58,321 nt of DNA from Vibrio fluminensis (GCF_015278125.1 NZ_JADILO010000029.1:1-58321); one strand, 5' to 3'; counted from the stretch's first letter, positions 48,285 through 57,798 are shown. Notes: generated by a model from the sequence alone, not told the origin. Translations and numbers: made by a program.

Positions 48285-49640
48285 GTGCAAAGTAGTAATT
48301 TCGTGGATATTTTTCAAACTCTCTCTAATCGAGCGATGCATAAGCAAGTGCTTTCGCTCGCGATTCCTATGGTGCTATCTAATGTGACAGTTCCGCTGCT
48401 CGGTCTGGTCGATGCTGCGGTGATTGGTCATTTGGAGCATGCTTGGTATTTAGGCGGTGTGGCGTTAGGTGGCATGGTAATCAGTGTGACTTTCTGGCTG
48501 CTCGGTTTTTTACGCATGTCGACGACAGGGTTAGCCGCCCAAGCATGTGGTGCAAGTGAGCGTCATCAACTTGGTCTTGTCTTTGTTCAGGGCCTAATGA
48601 TGGCATTGGGTTTTGCCTGCTTTATCTTAGCGTTACACCCTTGGCTTAGCGATTTCATCTTCACTTACAGTGACGCCAGTGCGGAAGTAAAACACTATGC
48701 TGAGCAATATTTCACTGTTCGTATTTGGAGTGCGCCTGCTGCATTGGCAAACTTTGTATTACTAGGCTGGTTGCTTGGTACACAGAACGCCAAAGCACCG
48801 ATGTGGATGGTAATCATTACTAACCTAACCAACATCGTGCTCGATATCCTATTTGTTATTGGGTTTGGTTGGAAAGTGGAAGGGGCAGCGCTTGCTTCAG
48901 TTATTGCGGATTATTCAGGAGCAAGTTTTGGTCTTTTATGTGTCGCTCACACGTGGCGAAAACAGCAACTGCCAGCATTTTTATCACTGCTGAAAGAGAC
49001 GTCTAATGGCATCATGCGTTTTGTGAAGCTCAATCGGGATATCTTTCTTCGGTCTTTGTGCTTACAGGCAACGTTTACCTTTATGACGTTTCAAGGAGCG
49101 AGCTTCGGTGATGAAATCGTTGCCGCTAATGCCGTCTTGATGAGTTTTCTGATGTTGATTTCCTATGGCATGGATGGGTTTGCCTATGCAATGGAGGCGA
49201 TGGTGGGCAAGGCGATTGGCGCGAAAGATCGACAGCAGTTATCCCAGTCATTAATAGGAACGTTTTTCTGGAGTTTCATTATTTGTACAACGTTGACGTT
49301 GGTTTTTGCTGTGGCAGGATCGGGGTTGATCAATTTGATCACCGACATTGATTCGGTTCATGAGACTGCTCTGAATTACTTGCCTTGGTTGGTGGCAATG
49401 CCGCTTGTCTCCATGTGGTGCTTTCTATTGGATGGTATTTTTATTGGCGCGACAAAAGGGCGAGAGATGCGAAATGGTATGTTCGTTGCCACGAGTTGCT
49501 TCTTCGCTATTTTTTACTTGTTCTCTGGTTTGGAGAATCACGCATTATGGTTAGCAATGCTCAGTTTCATGGCGATGCGGGGTATTACCTTAGCGATAGT
49601 ACTGGCCTACCAATGGCATAACGACCGTTTTCTTGCTTAA
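48285..49640 (+). CDS. MATE-family efflux protein, DinF-like
   Basis: A 451-residue, 12-helix MATE transporter. LAIPMVLSNVTVPLLGLVDAAVIGHL and GFLRMSTTGLAAQACGA closely follow the DinF pattern, and GMDGFAYAMEAMVGKAIGA begins the second half repeat. In E. coli dinF is cotranscribed with lexA and SOS-induced. Here a methyltransferase gene and a terminator separate them, and no LexA box was seen nearby. The GTG at 48285 is used; an ATG at 48336 would remove 17 residues. Confidence 0.9.
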   Translation: MQSSNFVDIFQTLSNRAMHKQVLSLAIPMVLSNVTVPLLGLVDAAVIGHLEHAWYLGGVALGGMVISVTFWLLGFLRMSTTGLAAQACGASERHQLGLVFVQGLMMALGFACFILALHPWLSDFIFTYSDASAEVKHYAEQYFTVRIWSAPAALANFVLLGWLLGTQNAKAPMWMVIITNLTNIVLDILFVIGFGWKVEGAALASVIADYSGASFGLLCVAHTWRKQQLPAFLSLLKETSNGIMRFVKLNRDIFLRSLCLQATFTFMTFQGASFGDEIVAANAVLMSFLMLISYGMDGFAYAMEAMVGKAIGAKDRQQLSQSLIGTFFWSFIICTTLTLVFAVAGSGLINLITDIDSVHETALNYLPWLVAMPLVSMWCFLLDGIFIGATKGREMRNGMFVATSCFFAIFYLFSGLENHALWLAMLSFMAMRGITLAIVLAYQWHNDRFLA

Positions 49641-49648
49641 ACTTATAC

Positions 49649-49679
49649 TGAAAAGCCGCTGATTAAAGCGGCTTTTTAC
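49649..49679. terminator. Bidirectional terminator, MATE gene / sthA
   Basis: Stem AAAAGCCGCT / AGCGGCTTTT (49651-49660 and 49667-49676), T-tail rightward and A-run leftward. Confidence 0.92.
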
Positions 49680-49695
49680 TGACTAAATTCGACGA

Positions 49696-51096
49696 TTAAA
49701 ACAGTCGATTTAAGCCATTTAATGCGGCCACGCGATAAGCTTCGGCCATGGTTGGGTAGTTGAACGTGGTGTTAACGAAATACTCGATGGTATTTGCTTC
49801 GCCTTTTTGTTCCATAATGGCTTGCCCGATATGAATGATTTCGGCGGCACGCTCACCAAAACAATGGATACCTAGGATTTCTTTCGTCTCGCGATGGAAG
49901 AGAATCTTTAAGCTACCAATATCTTTACCCGCAATTTGAGCACGAGCAAGGTGTTTGAAAGACGAGCGGCCAACCTCATAAGGCACTTTAGCTGCTGTGA
50001 GTTCTTGCTCTGTTTTGCCCACAGAGCTGATTTCAGGAATGGTATAAATCCCGGTTGGAATATCATCAATCAGGTAGTTATCCGCTTGTCCTTTAGTGAT
50101 CGCCTGTGCAACGAATCGGCCTTGGTCATAGGCGGCACTTGCTAAGCTTGGGTAACCAATCACATCGCCAACCGCAAACACATGCTCGACTTCAGTTTGG
50201 TAATTACTGTTGACCTTTAACTGACCGCGTGAATCGGCGGCAAGCCCTAGTGCAGAAAGATTGAGTTTTTCTGTATTACCTGTGCGGCCATTGGCGTAAA
50301 GGATACAGTCAGCTTTCATCTTCTTACCTGATTGTAGATGGACAATCACACCATCTTCAGTACCTTCAATTTGCTCGTAGGTTTCGTCATTACGAATCAC
50401 TACGCCACTATTCCAGAAGTGATAGGAGAGAGCATCAGAGACTTCATTATCCAAGAAGCTTAGCAGACGGTCTCGTGTATTGATTAGATCGGTTTTTACC
50501 CCAAGTCCGCGGAAGATAGAGGCATACTCACAACCAATTACGCCCGCCCCATAAATAATAATATGGCGAGGATCGTGTTTGAGGCTAAGGATTGAATCGC
50601 TATCGTAGATACGCTCATGGTTAAAGTCGACATTGTCAGGACGGTATGGACGAGAGCCAGTAGCAATCACAAACTTGTCGGCGGTATAGATTTCTTCACT
50701 ACCGTCACTTTGCATGACGGCGACAGTGTTGCCGTCCGTGAAGCGAGCAGCACCAAATAAAAGCGTACACTCGTTGCGATCATAGAAGCCTTGGCGTAGT
50801 CGAGTTTGTTTATCTATTACAGTTTTAGCGTGGCTAAGAATATTGGAGAAGGTGGAGTGTAAGCTGGTATTATTTTTACAAAATAGAGGGTTGTTATTGA
50901 ACTCAATGATACGACTTACCGCGTGACGGAGTGCTTTCGATGGGATGGTTCCCCAGTGCGTGCAACCACCACCAACACTACTTTCTTTTTCTATAATGGC
51001 GACGTTAAGACCGGCTTTAGTCAGCCCCATAGCGGCCCCTTCGCCACCCGGCCCGCTTCCTATTACAATGACATCAAAATGATTGCTTACGGCCAT
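49696..51096 (-). CDS. sthA: Soluble pyridine nucleotide transhydrogenase
   Basis: A 466-residue FAD enzyme (same length as E. coli SthA) that moves hydride between NADPH and NAD. The FAD-binding VIVIGSGPGGEGAAMGL opens the protein. GGGCTHWGTIPSKALRH stands where disulfide oxidoreductases have CXXXXC, so there is no redox disulfide, as expected for SthA. IIYGAGVIGCEYAS is the NAD(P) site and VFAVGDVIG the second FAD motif. The ATG at 51096 gives the family N-terminus; an in-frame start 10 codons earlier is unlikely. Confidence 0.96.
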   Translation of the reverse strand: MAVSNHFDVIVIGSGPGGEGAAMGLTKAGLNVAIIEKESSVGGGCTHWGTIPSKALRHAVSRIIEFNNNPLFCKNNTSLHSTFSNILSHAKTVIDKQTRLRQGFYDRNECTLLFGAARFTDGNTVAVMQSDGSEEIYTADKFVIATGSRPYRPDNVDFNHERIYDSDSILSLKHDPRHIIIYGAGVIGCEYASIFRGLGVKTDLINTRDRLLSFLDNEVSDALSYHFWNSGVVIRNDETYEQIEGTEDGVIVHLQSGKKMKADCILYANGRTGNTEKLNLSALGLAADSRGQLKVNSNYQTEVEHVFAVGDVIGYPSLASAAYDQGRFVAQAITKGQADNYLIDDIPTGIYTIPEISSVGKTEQELTAAKVPYEVGRSSFKHLARAQIAGKDIGSLKILFHRETKEILGIHCFGERAAEIIHIGQAIMEQKGEANTIEYFVNTTFNYPTMAEAYRVAALNGLNRLF

Positions 51097-51374
51097 AACT
51101 AATTCCTTGTTATACTGTTTTAACATTGCTTTAGCGTGATTTTAACGATTTCTCGCTGTGGGTAAATGTTTGTCACACTAGAGAGTCGATGTGATCACGT
51201 GGAACAGATGAAATTTGTCTTTTTTACTCTGTGTGAGATCTCTAATTTGAGGTGAAAGGATTGTATTTGATACTCAACTGGGGTTTATTTCACCCTAGAA
51301 AGGAAAGGCTTAAGTCGTAAGGAGAATCATTGTATATTAGGGAATCCCTTGTCAGGAAAAGTAGAAATTAAAGA

Positions 51375-52016
51375 ATGAAAACCATGGGAATTCGCGCGCA
51401 GCAGAAAGAGAAAACGCGTCGTTCATTAATTGATGCTGCATTTAATCAGTTGAGTGCAGATCGAAGTTTTTCAAATCTGAGTCTGCGTGAAGTCGCGCGT
51501 GAAGCGGGAATCGCTCCTACCTCATTTTATCGTCACTTTAAGGATATGGATGAGTTAGGATTAACCATGGTAGATGAAGGAGGCTTGTTGCTGCGTCAAC
51601 TGATGCGTCAAGCTCGTCAACGGATTGTCAAAGAGGGCAGTGTTATTCGCACCTCTGTGGAAACCTTCATGGAGTTCATCGAGAGTAGTCCAAACGTTTT
51701 TCGCCTATTATTGCGTGAACGTTCAGGCACTTCCTTCGCTTTCCGAACTGCTGTAGCGCGAGAGATTCAGCATTTTGCTGCTGAGTTGACAGAGTTCCTT
51801 ATTAGTACGGGAATGAGCCGCGACGAAGCCTTCACCCAAGCAGAAGCGTCAGTCACATTAGTATTCAGTTCAGGCGCAGAAGCTCTAGATCTCGATCGAC
51901 GTGAGCGTGAAATTTTAGCTGAACGTTTGATCATGCAGTTGCGAATGATAGCCAAAGGGGCTTATTGGTATCGCAAAGAACGTGAACGTAACCGACTAAA
52001 AGGCGGGATAGATTAA
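51375..52016 (+). CDS. fabR: TetR-type repressor FabR
   Basis: A 213-residue repressor of unsaturated fatty-acid synthesis (fabA/fabB). The N-terminal helix-turn-helix GIRAQQKEKTRRSLIDAAF, LSLREVAREAGIAPTSFYRHF is almost identical to E. coli FabR, and LRQLMRQARQRI and LRERSGTSFAFR follow. It diverges from sthA and overlaps yijD by one base (TAATG). An ATG at 51384 is an alternative start. Confidence 0.95.
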   Translation: MKTMGIRAQQKEKTRRSLIDAAFNQLSADRSFSNLSLREVAREAGIAPTSFYRHFKDMDELGLTMVDEGGLLLRQLMRQARQRIVKEGSVIRTSVETFMEFIESSPNVFRLLLRERSGTSFAFRTAVAREIQHFAAELTEFLISTGMSRDEAFTQAEASVTLVFSSGAEALDLDRREREILAERLIMQLRMIAKGAYWYRKERERNRLKGGID

Positions 52017-52402
52017 TGTCTAATGAAAATAATCCAATTAATCATGGTTCGGAAAAGAAAACACTGGTTCTTGCTCTAATCGCAGGTATGTGTGGTGACT
52101 CATTGCTTTCATGGCTAACAATGAGTGAGGTTAGCTTCTCAATTTTCCCAATCATTGCGCTGGTATTGGCAGTTCAAGCGCTTTACAAAGAGTATCTGAC
52201 TAACCCTGTTTCGGAGGATATTCCTCTAGTAGGTTTAGCGTGTTTCTTTGTTGGCGCATTTGGCCACTCAGCTTTCTTGAAAGCTCAATATCCAGATGCA
52301 GGTTCTAACTTCTTCGCCATTATGGTATCAATGCTACTGATGCTATGGATTGGTAAGAAACTTGGCTATATGTCCAAGAAAGAAGAAAAAGTCGCTGAAT
52401 AA
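52016..52402 (+). CDS. yijD: YijD family (DUF1422) membrane protein
   Basis: A 128-residue inner-membrane protein with four hydrophobic segments. The fabR-yijD pair, with overlapping TAATG, is conserved in enterics and vibrios. Function unknown; the coupling suggests a link with membrane lipid composition. Confidence 0.9.
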   Translation: MSNENNPINHGSEKKTLVLALIAGMCGDSLLSWLTMSEVSFSIFPIIALVLAVQALYKEYLTNPVSEDIPLVGLACFFVGAFGHSAFLKAQYPDAGSNFFAIMVSMLLMLWIGKKLGYMSKKEEKVAE

Positions 52403-52407
52403 GCACA

Positions 52408-52440
52408 ACAAAAAACGAGCCTAAGGGCTCGTTTTTTTAT
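52408..52440. terminator. Bidirectional terminator, yijD / trmA
   Basis: Stem AAAAACGAGCC / GGCTCGTTTTT (52411-52421 and 52426-52436) with a TAAG loop, A-run left and T-run right. Confidence 0.93.
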
Positions 52441-52470
52441 CGCTATAATTGAACGTTGTAAGGATATTCG

Positions 52471-53577
52471 TTACTTACGTTCAAGCATTACACCCGCTTC
52501 CATATGGTGGGTGTATGGGAATTGATCAAATAGAGCGAAACGTGTCACGTTATGCGTTTCACTTAGCACGTCTAAATTCTCTTTCAATGTCTCTGGGTTG
52601 CAAGAGATGTAAAGTACACGCTCGTAACCTTGCACCATTTTACAGGTATCAATATCCATACCCGAACGCGGCGGATCGACAAAGATGGTGTTGCAGTTGT
52701 AACTGTTTAAATCGATGCCTGCATCTTTTAGGCGGCGGAACTCACGTTGACCTTCAATTGCTTGGGTAAACTCTTCCGCAGATAGGCGAATAATTTGTAC
52801 GTTATCAATCTTGTTAGCTGCGATGTTGTACTGTGCAGATTCAACCGATGGCTTCGCCAGTTCTGTCGCCAGTACGCGGTTAAAGTTTTGTGCCAACGCC
52901 AAAGAGAAGTTACCGTTACCACAGTAAAGCTCCAGTAAGTCACCTTCGCTGTCTTGTGTACAGTCTACCGCCCACTCCAGCATTTTGGTTGCAACTTTAG
53001 CATTCGGTTGGGTAAAGCTGTTTTCTACTTGTTGGTAGATATATGGCTTACCATTAACATCCAGCTTTTCTACTACGAAGTCTTGGTCGAGAACGATCTT
53101 CATTTTACGTGCGCGACCAATCAGATTTAGGTTGAAACCTTCATCATTTAGGCGTTGTTTGAGTGCTTTTGCTTCTGCAATCCACGCATCATCCAGTTGA
53201 CGATGGTAAAGCAGAGAAACCAGAACTTCGCCGCTTAGTGTCGATAGAAAATCAACTTGGAACAGTTTGCGACGTAAAGACTCGTTGTCTTTCATTGCAT
53301 CCATGAGTAATGGCATTAAATCATTGATGAGGCGACTTGCTGCCGGGAATTGATCAACACGATACTTTTCACGAGTTTCTTGGTTAAACATGATGTAGTA
53401 CATGTCTTCACCTTCATGCCACACGCGAAACTCTGCACGCATACGGTAGTGCTGCTCTGGTGATTCAAACACTTCTAACTCTGGCACATTGTATTGAGCA
53501 AACATCTCATTGAGACGTTCAACTTTCTCAGCCAATTGTTGCTGATAGTGCTGTGGATTTACATCAAGACTCGCCAT
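52471..53577 (-). CDS. trmA: tRNA (uracil-54-C5)-methyltransferase
   Basis: A 368-residue SAM enzyme that forms ribothymidine at U54 of tRNA. LLELYCGNGNFSLALA is the SAM motif. FVDPPRSG and the catalytic cysteine in YISCNPETLKEN are intact. It lacks the Fe-S cysteines of the RlmD paralogue. The ATG at 53577 (MASLDVNPQHYQ) has AAGG upstream; the longer frame adds eight residues without support. Confidence 0.96.
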   Translation of the reverse strand: MASLDVNPQHYQQQLAEKVERLNEMFAQYNVPELEVFESPEQHYRMRAEFRVWHEGEDMYYIMFNQETREKYRVDQFPAASRLINDLMPLLMDAMKDNESLRRKLFQVDFLSTLSGEVLVSLLYHRQLDDAWIAEAKALKQRLNDEGFNLNLIGRARKMKIVLDQDFVVEKLDVNGKPYIYQQVENSFTQPNAKVATKMLEWAVDCTQDSEGDLLELYCGNGNFSLALAQNFNRVLATELAKPSVESAQYNIAANKIDNVQIIRLSAEEFTQAIEGQREFRRLKDAGIDLNSYNCNTIFVDPPRSGMDIDTCKMVQGYERVLYISCNPETLKENLDVLSETHNVTRFALFDQFPYTHHMEAGVMLERK

Positions 53578-53754
53578 AGTAATAACCTTTGTATGGTGCA
53601 TTTTAGTTAAGAGCGCAGATTTTATTCGATATCAACCATATGTCCAGTTTTGCGAAGGCGTAGGGCAAACTTTCGCGTAAGAAAATGAGATATCAATTCT
53701 ATCAATTGTTACTAAATTATAGCGCCATCAGATATTTGCTGGACAAATAACCAA

Positions 53755-53950
53755 CGGTTCAATACCATCTCTGCGAAGCTGGTGCTATCTAGAAGTATAG
53801 ATGGCTGAAAAGGGAATCTGGTGAGAAACCAGAACTGACGCGCAGCGGTAATAGAGAACGAACCCTCATAAGACACTGCACCTAGCATGGTGTGGGAAGT
53901 CGAGTTAGTAGATTACGATGTAAAGCTCTTAAGTCCGAATACCTGCCAGC
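53755..53950 (+). ncRNA. Cobalamin riboswitch
   Basis: The leader of btuB contains the conserved AdoCbl aptamer blocks: AAAAGGGAATCTGGTG (near 53812), ACTGACGCGCAGCGGTAA (near 53837), CACTG...GTGGGAAG (near 53874-53899) and the B12 box AAGTCCGAATACCTGCCAGC (53931-53950). Downstream, CTGAGC pairs with GCTCAG (53953-53958 and 53982-53987), probably the expression platform next to the btuB ribosome site. Bound cobalamin should lower btuB expression. Confidence 0.95.
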
Positions 53951-54015
53951 AACTGAGCACACAATTGGAAGCAAACCTTCAGCTCAGTAGGATTTACGCG
54001 ATTTAGGATAAAAAA

Positions 54016-55824
54016 ATGAACCGTTCTATTCTAGCTGTGACTGTTGGGTCACTGCTTTCTTACGCCCCTTATTCTCTAGCCGAAACAGCCGACGAAACGG
54101 TTGTTGTCACGGCGAACCGTTTTGAGCAGCCTATTCAAGATGTAACGGCATCGATAACAGTAATCGACAGACATGAAATCGAAGATATTCAAGCCAAATC
54201 TATCGTTGATATATTAAAGCGAGTTCCAGGCATTGAAATAACACAAAACGGTGGTCGTGGTCAGAATGCTTCAATTTACATGCGAGGCTATAATAGTGAC
54301 CAAGTACTAGTTCTGGTCGATGGCGTTAGAATACAAGGCGCATCTGGTGGTGTCTCTTTTAATTACATACCTGTCAATCTGATCGAACAAGTAGAGGTTA
54401 TCCGCGGTGCTAGTTCTGCCTTGTATGGTTCAGATGCTATTGCTGGTGTAATTAATATCATCACAAAATCTACAGTTGCAAAGAATGGAGCGCAAGCTTC
54501 TATTGGAGCAGGTAGTGACAGCCAAAGAGAAGGAAGCTTCGTTGCTGAAAAAGTTTTTGAGAACGAAGGTAGCTTGAAGTTCGCTGGTGGTTATGAGTCT
54601 ACAGATGGCTTTGATATCATTGAATCAGGTACAGGAATGGATTTTGGTTATGAAAACCAAAACCTATATGCAGCGTATTCAAACAACTTTACAGGAAACT
54701 TTTTTGGCAATTTATCTGTAATGTGGATTGATAGCTTGTCCCAATATAATCAAGGTGGCAAGTACTACAATTCAACAAAGAATCTAAGCATTACCGGAGA
54801 TATAGAGTATCGAGGTGAAAACCTTAGTTCAGTTTTTCGTTTAAATCAGCAGGCGATAGAATCTATTGAGTACTCACAGGCTCAAGGGCCAGATAATGCG
54901 GGTACTGTGCGGGATATCGACTTGACGACAGTCCAGTTTTTTAATCTCTACGATTTAAACGAGAGCGTTAATTTTGGCGCTGGTGCTGACTGGCGAAGAG
55001 AAGAGCTTTCGAAAGACTCTATGGGTTGGGGGCTTGATAGCTTGGCTGGCGATCATAGAGATACGATGGGGGCGTACTTGTCTTCAGATGCGACATTTGG
55101 TGGCGTGCAGCTAACTGGCGCAGTACGACACGATAAGCATGATGAATATGATAGCTACAATACATGGTCACTGGGTGGTGCATATCATTTTAATGAAAAT
55201 CATCAAGTAAGAGTAAATATTGGCACTTCATTTAAAGCTCCAAGCTATGCTGACCTATCGAATAATCCAGATCTTGACGCTGAAGAAGGGCTAAATAGAG
55301 AAATTGGTTACCTTGGCGAATATGAGCTCTTTAGTTTAGAGCTATCAGTATACGACAACGATGTTGATAATCTGATTATTTGGTATGAAGGCTCACCATG
55401 GTATCCACTCAATGTGGATGCAGAATTAAGAGGTGTAGAGGTTATTGTTGGATTTGATACCGCAATGTTAAGTCATACATTAATCGCGGAGTTCAAGGAT
55501 CATCAAGACTCCAGTGGTACCAAGTTAGCGAAGAGAGCAGATGAAAACTTTAAGTGGTTGGTTGATGGCTCATATGGTGATTTTGATTTCAATGTCACTT
55601 ATACCTACACAGGAGAGCGTCTTGGTAGCCCGAAGGAAAGCTATGACCCAGAAAACATTATGTCTTCACTGAGTTTGTGGGATGTTTCTGTTGGTTACTG
55701 GATTAGTTCAGATCTTGTGGTTCGAGGTCGAGTGGACAATTTAATGGATAAAGAATACCAAACGTCTCCTGGGTACAATGCTCCAGAAAGACGATTTTTT
55801 GTTAATGCAACAATGCAGTTCTAA
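54016..55824 (+). CDS. btuB: TonB-dependent vitamin B12 receptor BtuB
   Basis: A 602-residue outer-membrane transporter. A signal peptide (about 1-22) is followed by the TonB box DETVVVTANRF, then the plug domain (about 35-155: SITVIDRHEIEDIQAKS, RGASSALYGSDAIAGVINII). A 22-strand barrel ends in the C-terminal aromatic signature RRFFVNATMQF. It lies under a cobalamin riboswitch and between trmA and murI, exactly as in E. coli. Confidence 0.95.
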   Translation: MNRSILAVTVGSLLSYAPYSLAETADETVVVTANRFEQPIQDVTASITVIDRHEIEDIQAKSIVDILKRVPGIEITQNGGRGQNASIYMRGYNSDQVLVLVDGVRIQGASGGVSFNYIPVNLIEQVEVIRGASSALYGSDAIAGVINIITKSTVAKNGAQASIGAGSDSQREGSFVAEKVFENEGSLKFAGGYESTDGFDIIESGTGMDFGYENQNLYAAYSNNFTGNFFGNLSVMWIDSLSQYNQGGKYYNSTKNLSITGDIEYRGENLSSVFRLNQQAIESIEYSQAQGPDNAGTVRDIDLTTVQFFNLYDLNESVNFGAGADWRREELSKDSMGWGLDSLAGDHRDTMGAYLSSDATFGGVQLTGAVRHDKHDEYDSYNTWSLGGAYHFNENHQVRVNIGTSFKAPSYADLSNNPDLDAEEGLNREIGYLGEYELFSLELSVYDNDVDNLIIWYEGSPWYPLNVDAELRGVEVIVGFDTAMLSHTLIAEFKDHQDSSGTKLAKRADENFKWLVDGSYGDFDFNVTYTYTGERLGSPKESYDPENIMSSLSLWDVSVGYWISSDLVVRGRVDNLMDKEYQTSPGYNAPERRFFVNATMQF

Positions 55825-55826
55825 TC

Positions 55827-55854
55827 CCAAAACCGCCTTCGGGCGGTTTTTTCC
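55827..55854 (+). terminator. btuB terminator
   Basis: Stem AAAACCGCC / GGCGGTTTT (55829-55837 and 55842-55850) with a TTCG tetraloop and a T-run. Confidence 0.92.
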
Positions 55855-55868
55855 TATCAGAGATAAAA

Positions 55869-56555
55869 ATGAAAAAAAACGTCATCGTTAGTTGGTCTTC
55901 TGGTAAAGATTCAACGCTTACCCTAGAGCGCTTAATGGACAGTGACCAATATCATGTTGTTGGCCTGTTCACCACTTACCTAGAAGACGAAGTTCCCTTC
56001 CAAGCGACACCGATCGAAGTGGTAGAGATGCAAGCGGACCTGCTTGGTTTACCGTTAGTGAAAATTGCTCTGCCGGAAGTCTTTCCGAGTAATGAGGTCT
56101 ATCAATCGCTAGTTGTCGAAGGCTTAAGAGGTTCAACGCTGGAGTTTAGTTGTGTGGCATTTGGTGACATGTTTTGTAATGGTATCGCCGACTATCGACG
56201 TAGCTATATAGAACCTGCTGGGTGGGAGTGCGTGTTCCCATTGCTGGGACAAGAGCCACAGAAGCTAGCCGTTGAGATAATCGCAAGAGGTATCCAAACG
56301 ATGCTGGTTACGGCAGACAGTTCGCGAATCTCAAGAGAGTTATGCGGTCGTTGGTATGATCAAACTCTACTGGCTGAATTACCAAGCGATGTTGACCCTT
56401 GTGGAGAAAATGGTGAGTTCCATACCTTAGTGACTGAAACAGCGAGCTTCAATGGTGTATTAGAGCTGCAATTAAATCAGGTAGAGCATGGAGAGCGTTT
56501 CTCTCACCAAAGATATACCGCCAAGATATTGCGAAAAGTAAATCCAAGGGTATGA
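55869..56555 (+). CDS. Dph6/DUF71-type PP-loop ATPase (putative B12 salvage)
   Basis: A 228-residue ATP-pyrophosphatase. The PP-loop is SWSSGKDST (about 8-16) and the family motif GENGEFHTLV lies at about 180-189. Eukaryotic and archaeal members (Dph6) amidate diphthine. Bacteria lack diphthamide, and comparative genomics has proposed a B12-salvage role for members next to cobalamin genes. The position 44 bases after btuB, although beyond a terminator, fits that proposal. Substrate unproven. Confidence 0.88.
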   Translation: MKKNVIVSWSSGKDSTLTLERLMDSDQYHVVGLFTTYLEDEVPFQATPIEVVEMQADLLGLPLVKIALPEVFPSNEVYQSLVVEGLRGSTLEFSCVAFGDMFCNGIADYRRSYIEPAGWECVFPLLGQEPQKLAVEIIARGIQTMLVTADSSRISRELCGRWYDQTLLAELPSDVDPCGENGEFHTLVTETASFNGVLELQLNQVEHGERFSHQRYTAKILRKVNPRV

Positions 56556-56585
56556 TCGCGTCATCTTCATTACTGGAAATACTCT

Positions 56586-57377
56586 GTGACTCAGCAACCC
56601 AAGGTTCTTATCTTTGATTCCGGCGTCGGTGGCTTATCTGTATATAAAGAGATAGTTGCCCGCTTACCGCAGCTTGATTACTACTATTTGTTTGATAATG
56701 CGGCTTATCCATATGGAGAGTTAGAGCGTCAAACCTTGATTGAGCGAGTGGAGCGACTAGTTTCAGCCATGGTTGCTAAGCTAAAAATTGATCTCGTGGT
56801 TATTGCGTGCAATACCGCAAGCACTATTGTGCTACCAAAACTACGTGCAATTCTTTCTATCCCAGTTGTTGGTGTCGTGCCCGCGATCAAACCGGCATCA
56901 AGTCTCGCGAATAAAGCGGTAGGTTTAATCGCGACACCTGCCACCGTCCAGCGTGAGTACACCCATGACCTAATTCGTGACTTTTCTCAAAATAAGCCAG
57001 TAGAGATGCTTGGTTTAACCCGCTTAGTTGATATAGCTGAGGAAAAACTGAGGGGTAAGTCGGTCTGCATTGAGGAAATGACTCAATTACTCGAACCACT
57101 CATTGGTAAGGTAGACGTGGCGGTATTAGGTTGCACACATTTTCCTTTGATAAAAGAAGAAATACAAAGTGTCTTAACTGAGCAGGTAATGTTAGTTGAC
57201 TCCGGGTTGGCAATAGCACGTCGAGTACAAGAATTGCTAGCGGTAGAGTTTGGACAAGGTGAGCGAGGAAAGAGAGAAATTTATTCCAGCGCAACTCCTT
57301 GGCAAGAAGATGCGCTGAATAGTGCGTTAAGTAAGTTAGGGTTTAGTCCAGTTCGTCCCTTTCCTCTTGAGATTTAG
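56586..57377 (+). CDS. murI: Glutamate racemase
   Basis: A 263-residue enzyme supplying D-glutamate for peptidoglycan. FDSGVGGLSVYKEI near the N-terminus, the first catalytic cysteine in ACNTAST (about Cys75) and the second in LGCTHFPLI (about Cys186) are all present. It starts at GTG. Its 3' end overlaps the converging RRM gene by 35 bases. The btuB-murI-rrn order is as in E. coli. Confidence 0.96.
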   Translation: MTQQPKVLIFDSGVGGLSVYKEIVARLPQLDYYYLFDNAAYPYGELERQTLIERVERLVSAMVAKLKIDLVVIACNTASTIVLPKLRAILSIPVVGVVPAIKPASSLANKAVGLIATPATVQREYTHDLIRDFSQNKPVEMLGLTRLVDIAEEKLRGKSVCIEEMTQLLEPLIGKVDVAVLGCTHFPLIKEEIQSVLTEQVMLVDSGLAIARRVQELLAVEFGQGERGKREIYSSATPWQEDALNSALSKLGFSPVRPFPLEI

Positions 57378-57798
57378 GCTCATTGGCAATGCGTACTTTT
57401 AATGTCCGCTGCATATAATCCTTTTCATTTAATCCTGCAATGGCTGTTTCCGCATCAGTGGCAGCCATAACAACAAAACCAAACCCTCTTCTTTTACCTG
57501 TGCGTTTGTCTTTCATTAGTCGAACCGCAAACACTTCACCATGTTTGGCGAATAACTCTTTAACGTGTGACTCGTTGGCTTTGTAAGGTAAATTGCCGAC
57601 ATATAAAGTCTTGGTCGCAGGGTCATTAAGAGGCGTGCTCATTTCAATCGTTGTTGCGTTTGAGAATTTAAGTACAAAAGCGGAAGCAACAACACCAATA
57701 ACAAAGCTAATAGCAGGAGAGATATTTATCTGAGAAAAGATAATACCGCCAAGCACTGCTATAGCGACTATCAATACTATCGATTTATTTGAACTCAT
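57343..57798 (-). CDS. Membrane-anchored RRM RNA-binding protein
   Basis: A 151-residue protein with two N-terminal hydrophobic segments (about 7-24 and 28-46) and a single RNA-recognition motif (about 64-138). RNP2 is LYVGNLPY and RNP1 is RRGFGFVVM, with the aromatic residues needed for RNA stacking. The C-terminus is acidic and polar. Most bacterial RRM proteins are soluble and short; the membrane hairpin would tether the domain in the cytosol. RNA targets unknown. Confidence 0.88.
   Translation of the reverse strand: MSSNKSIVLIVAIAVLGGIIFSQINISPAISFVIGVVASAFVLKFSNATTIEMSTPLNDPATKTLYVGNLPYKANESHVKELFAKHGEVFAVRLMKDKRTGKRRGFGFVVMAATDAETAIAGLNEKDYMQRTLKVRIANEPKSQEERDELD

Noticed and set aside
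51190..51215. CRP palindrome between sthA and fabR
   Set aside because: TGTGATCACG is symmetric but lacks the N6 spacer of a CRP site.
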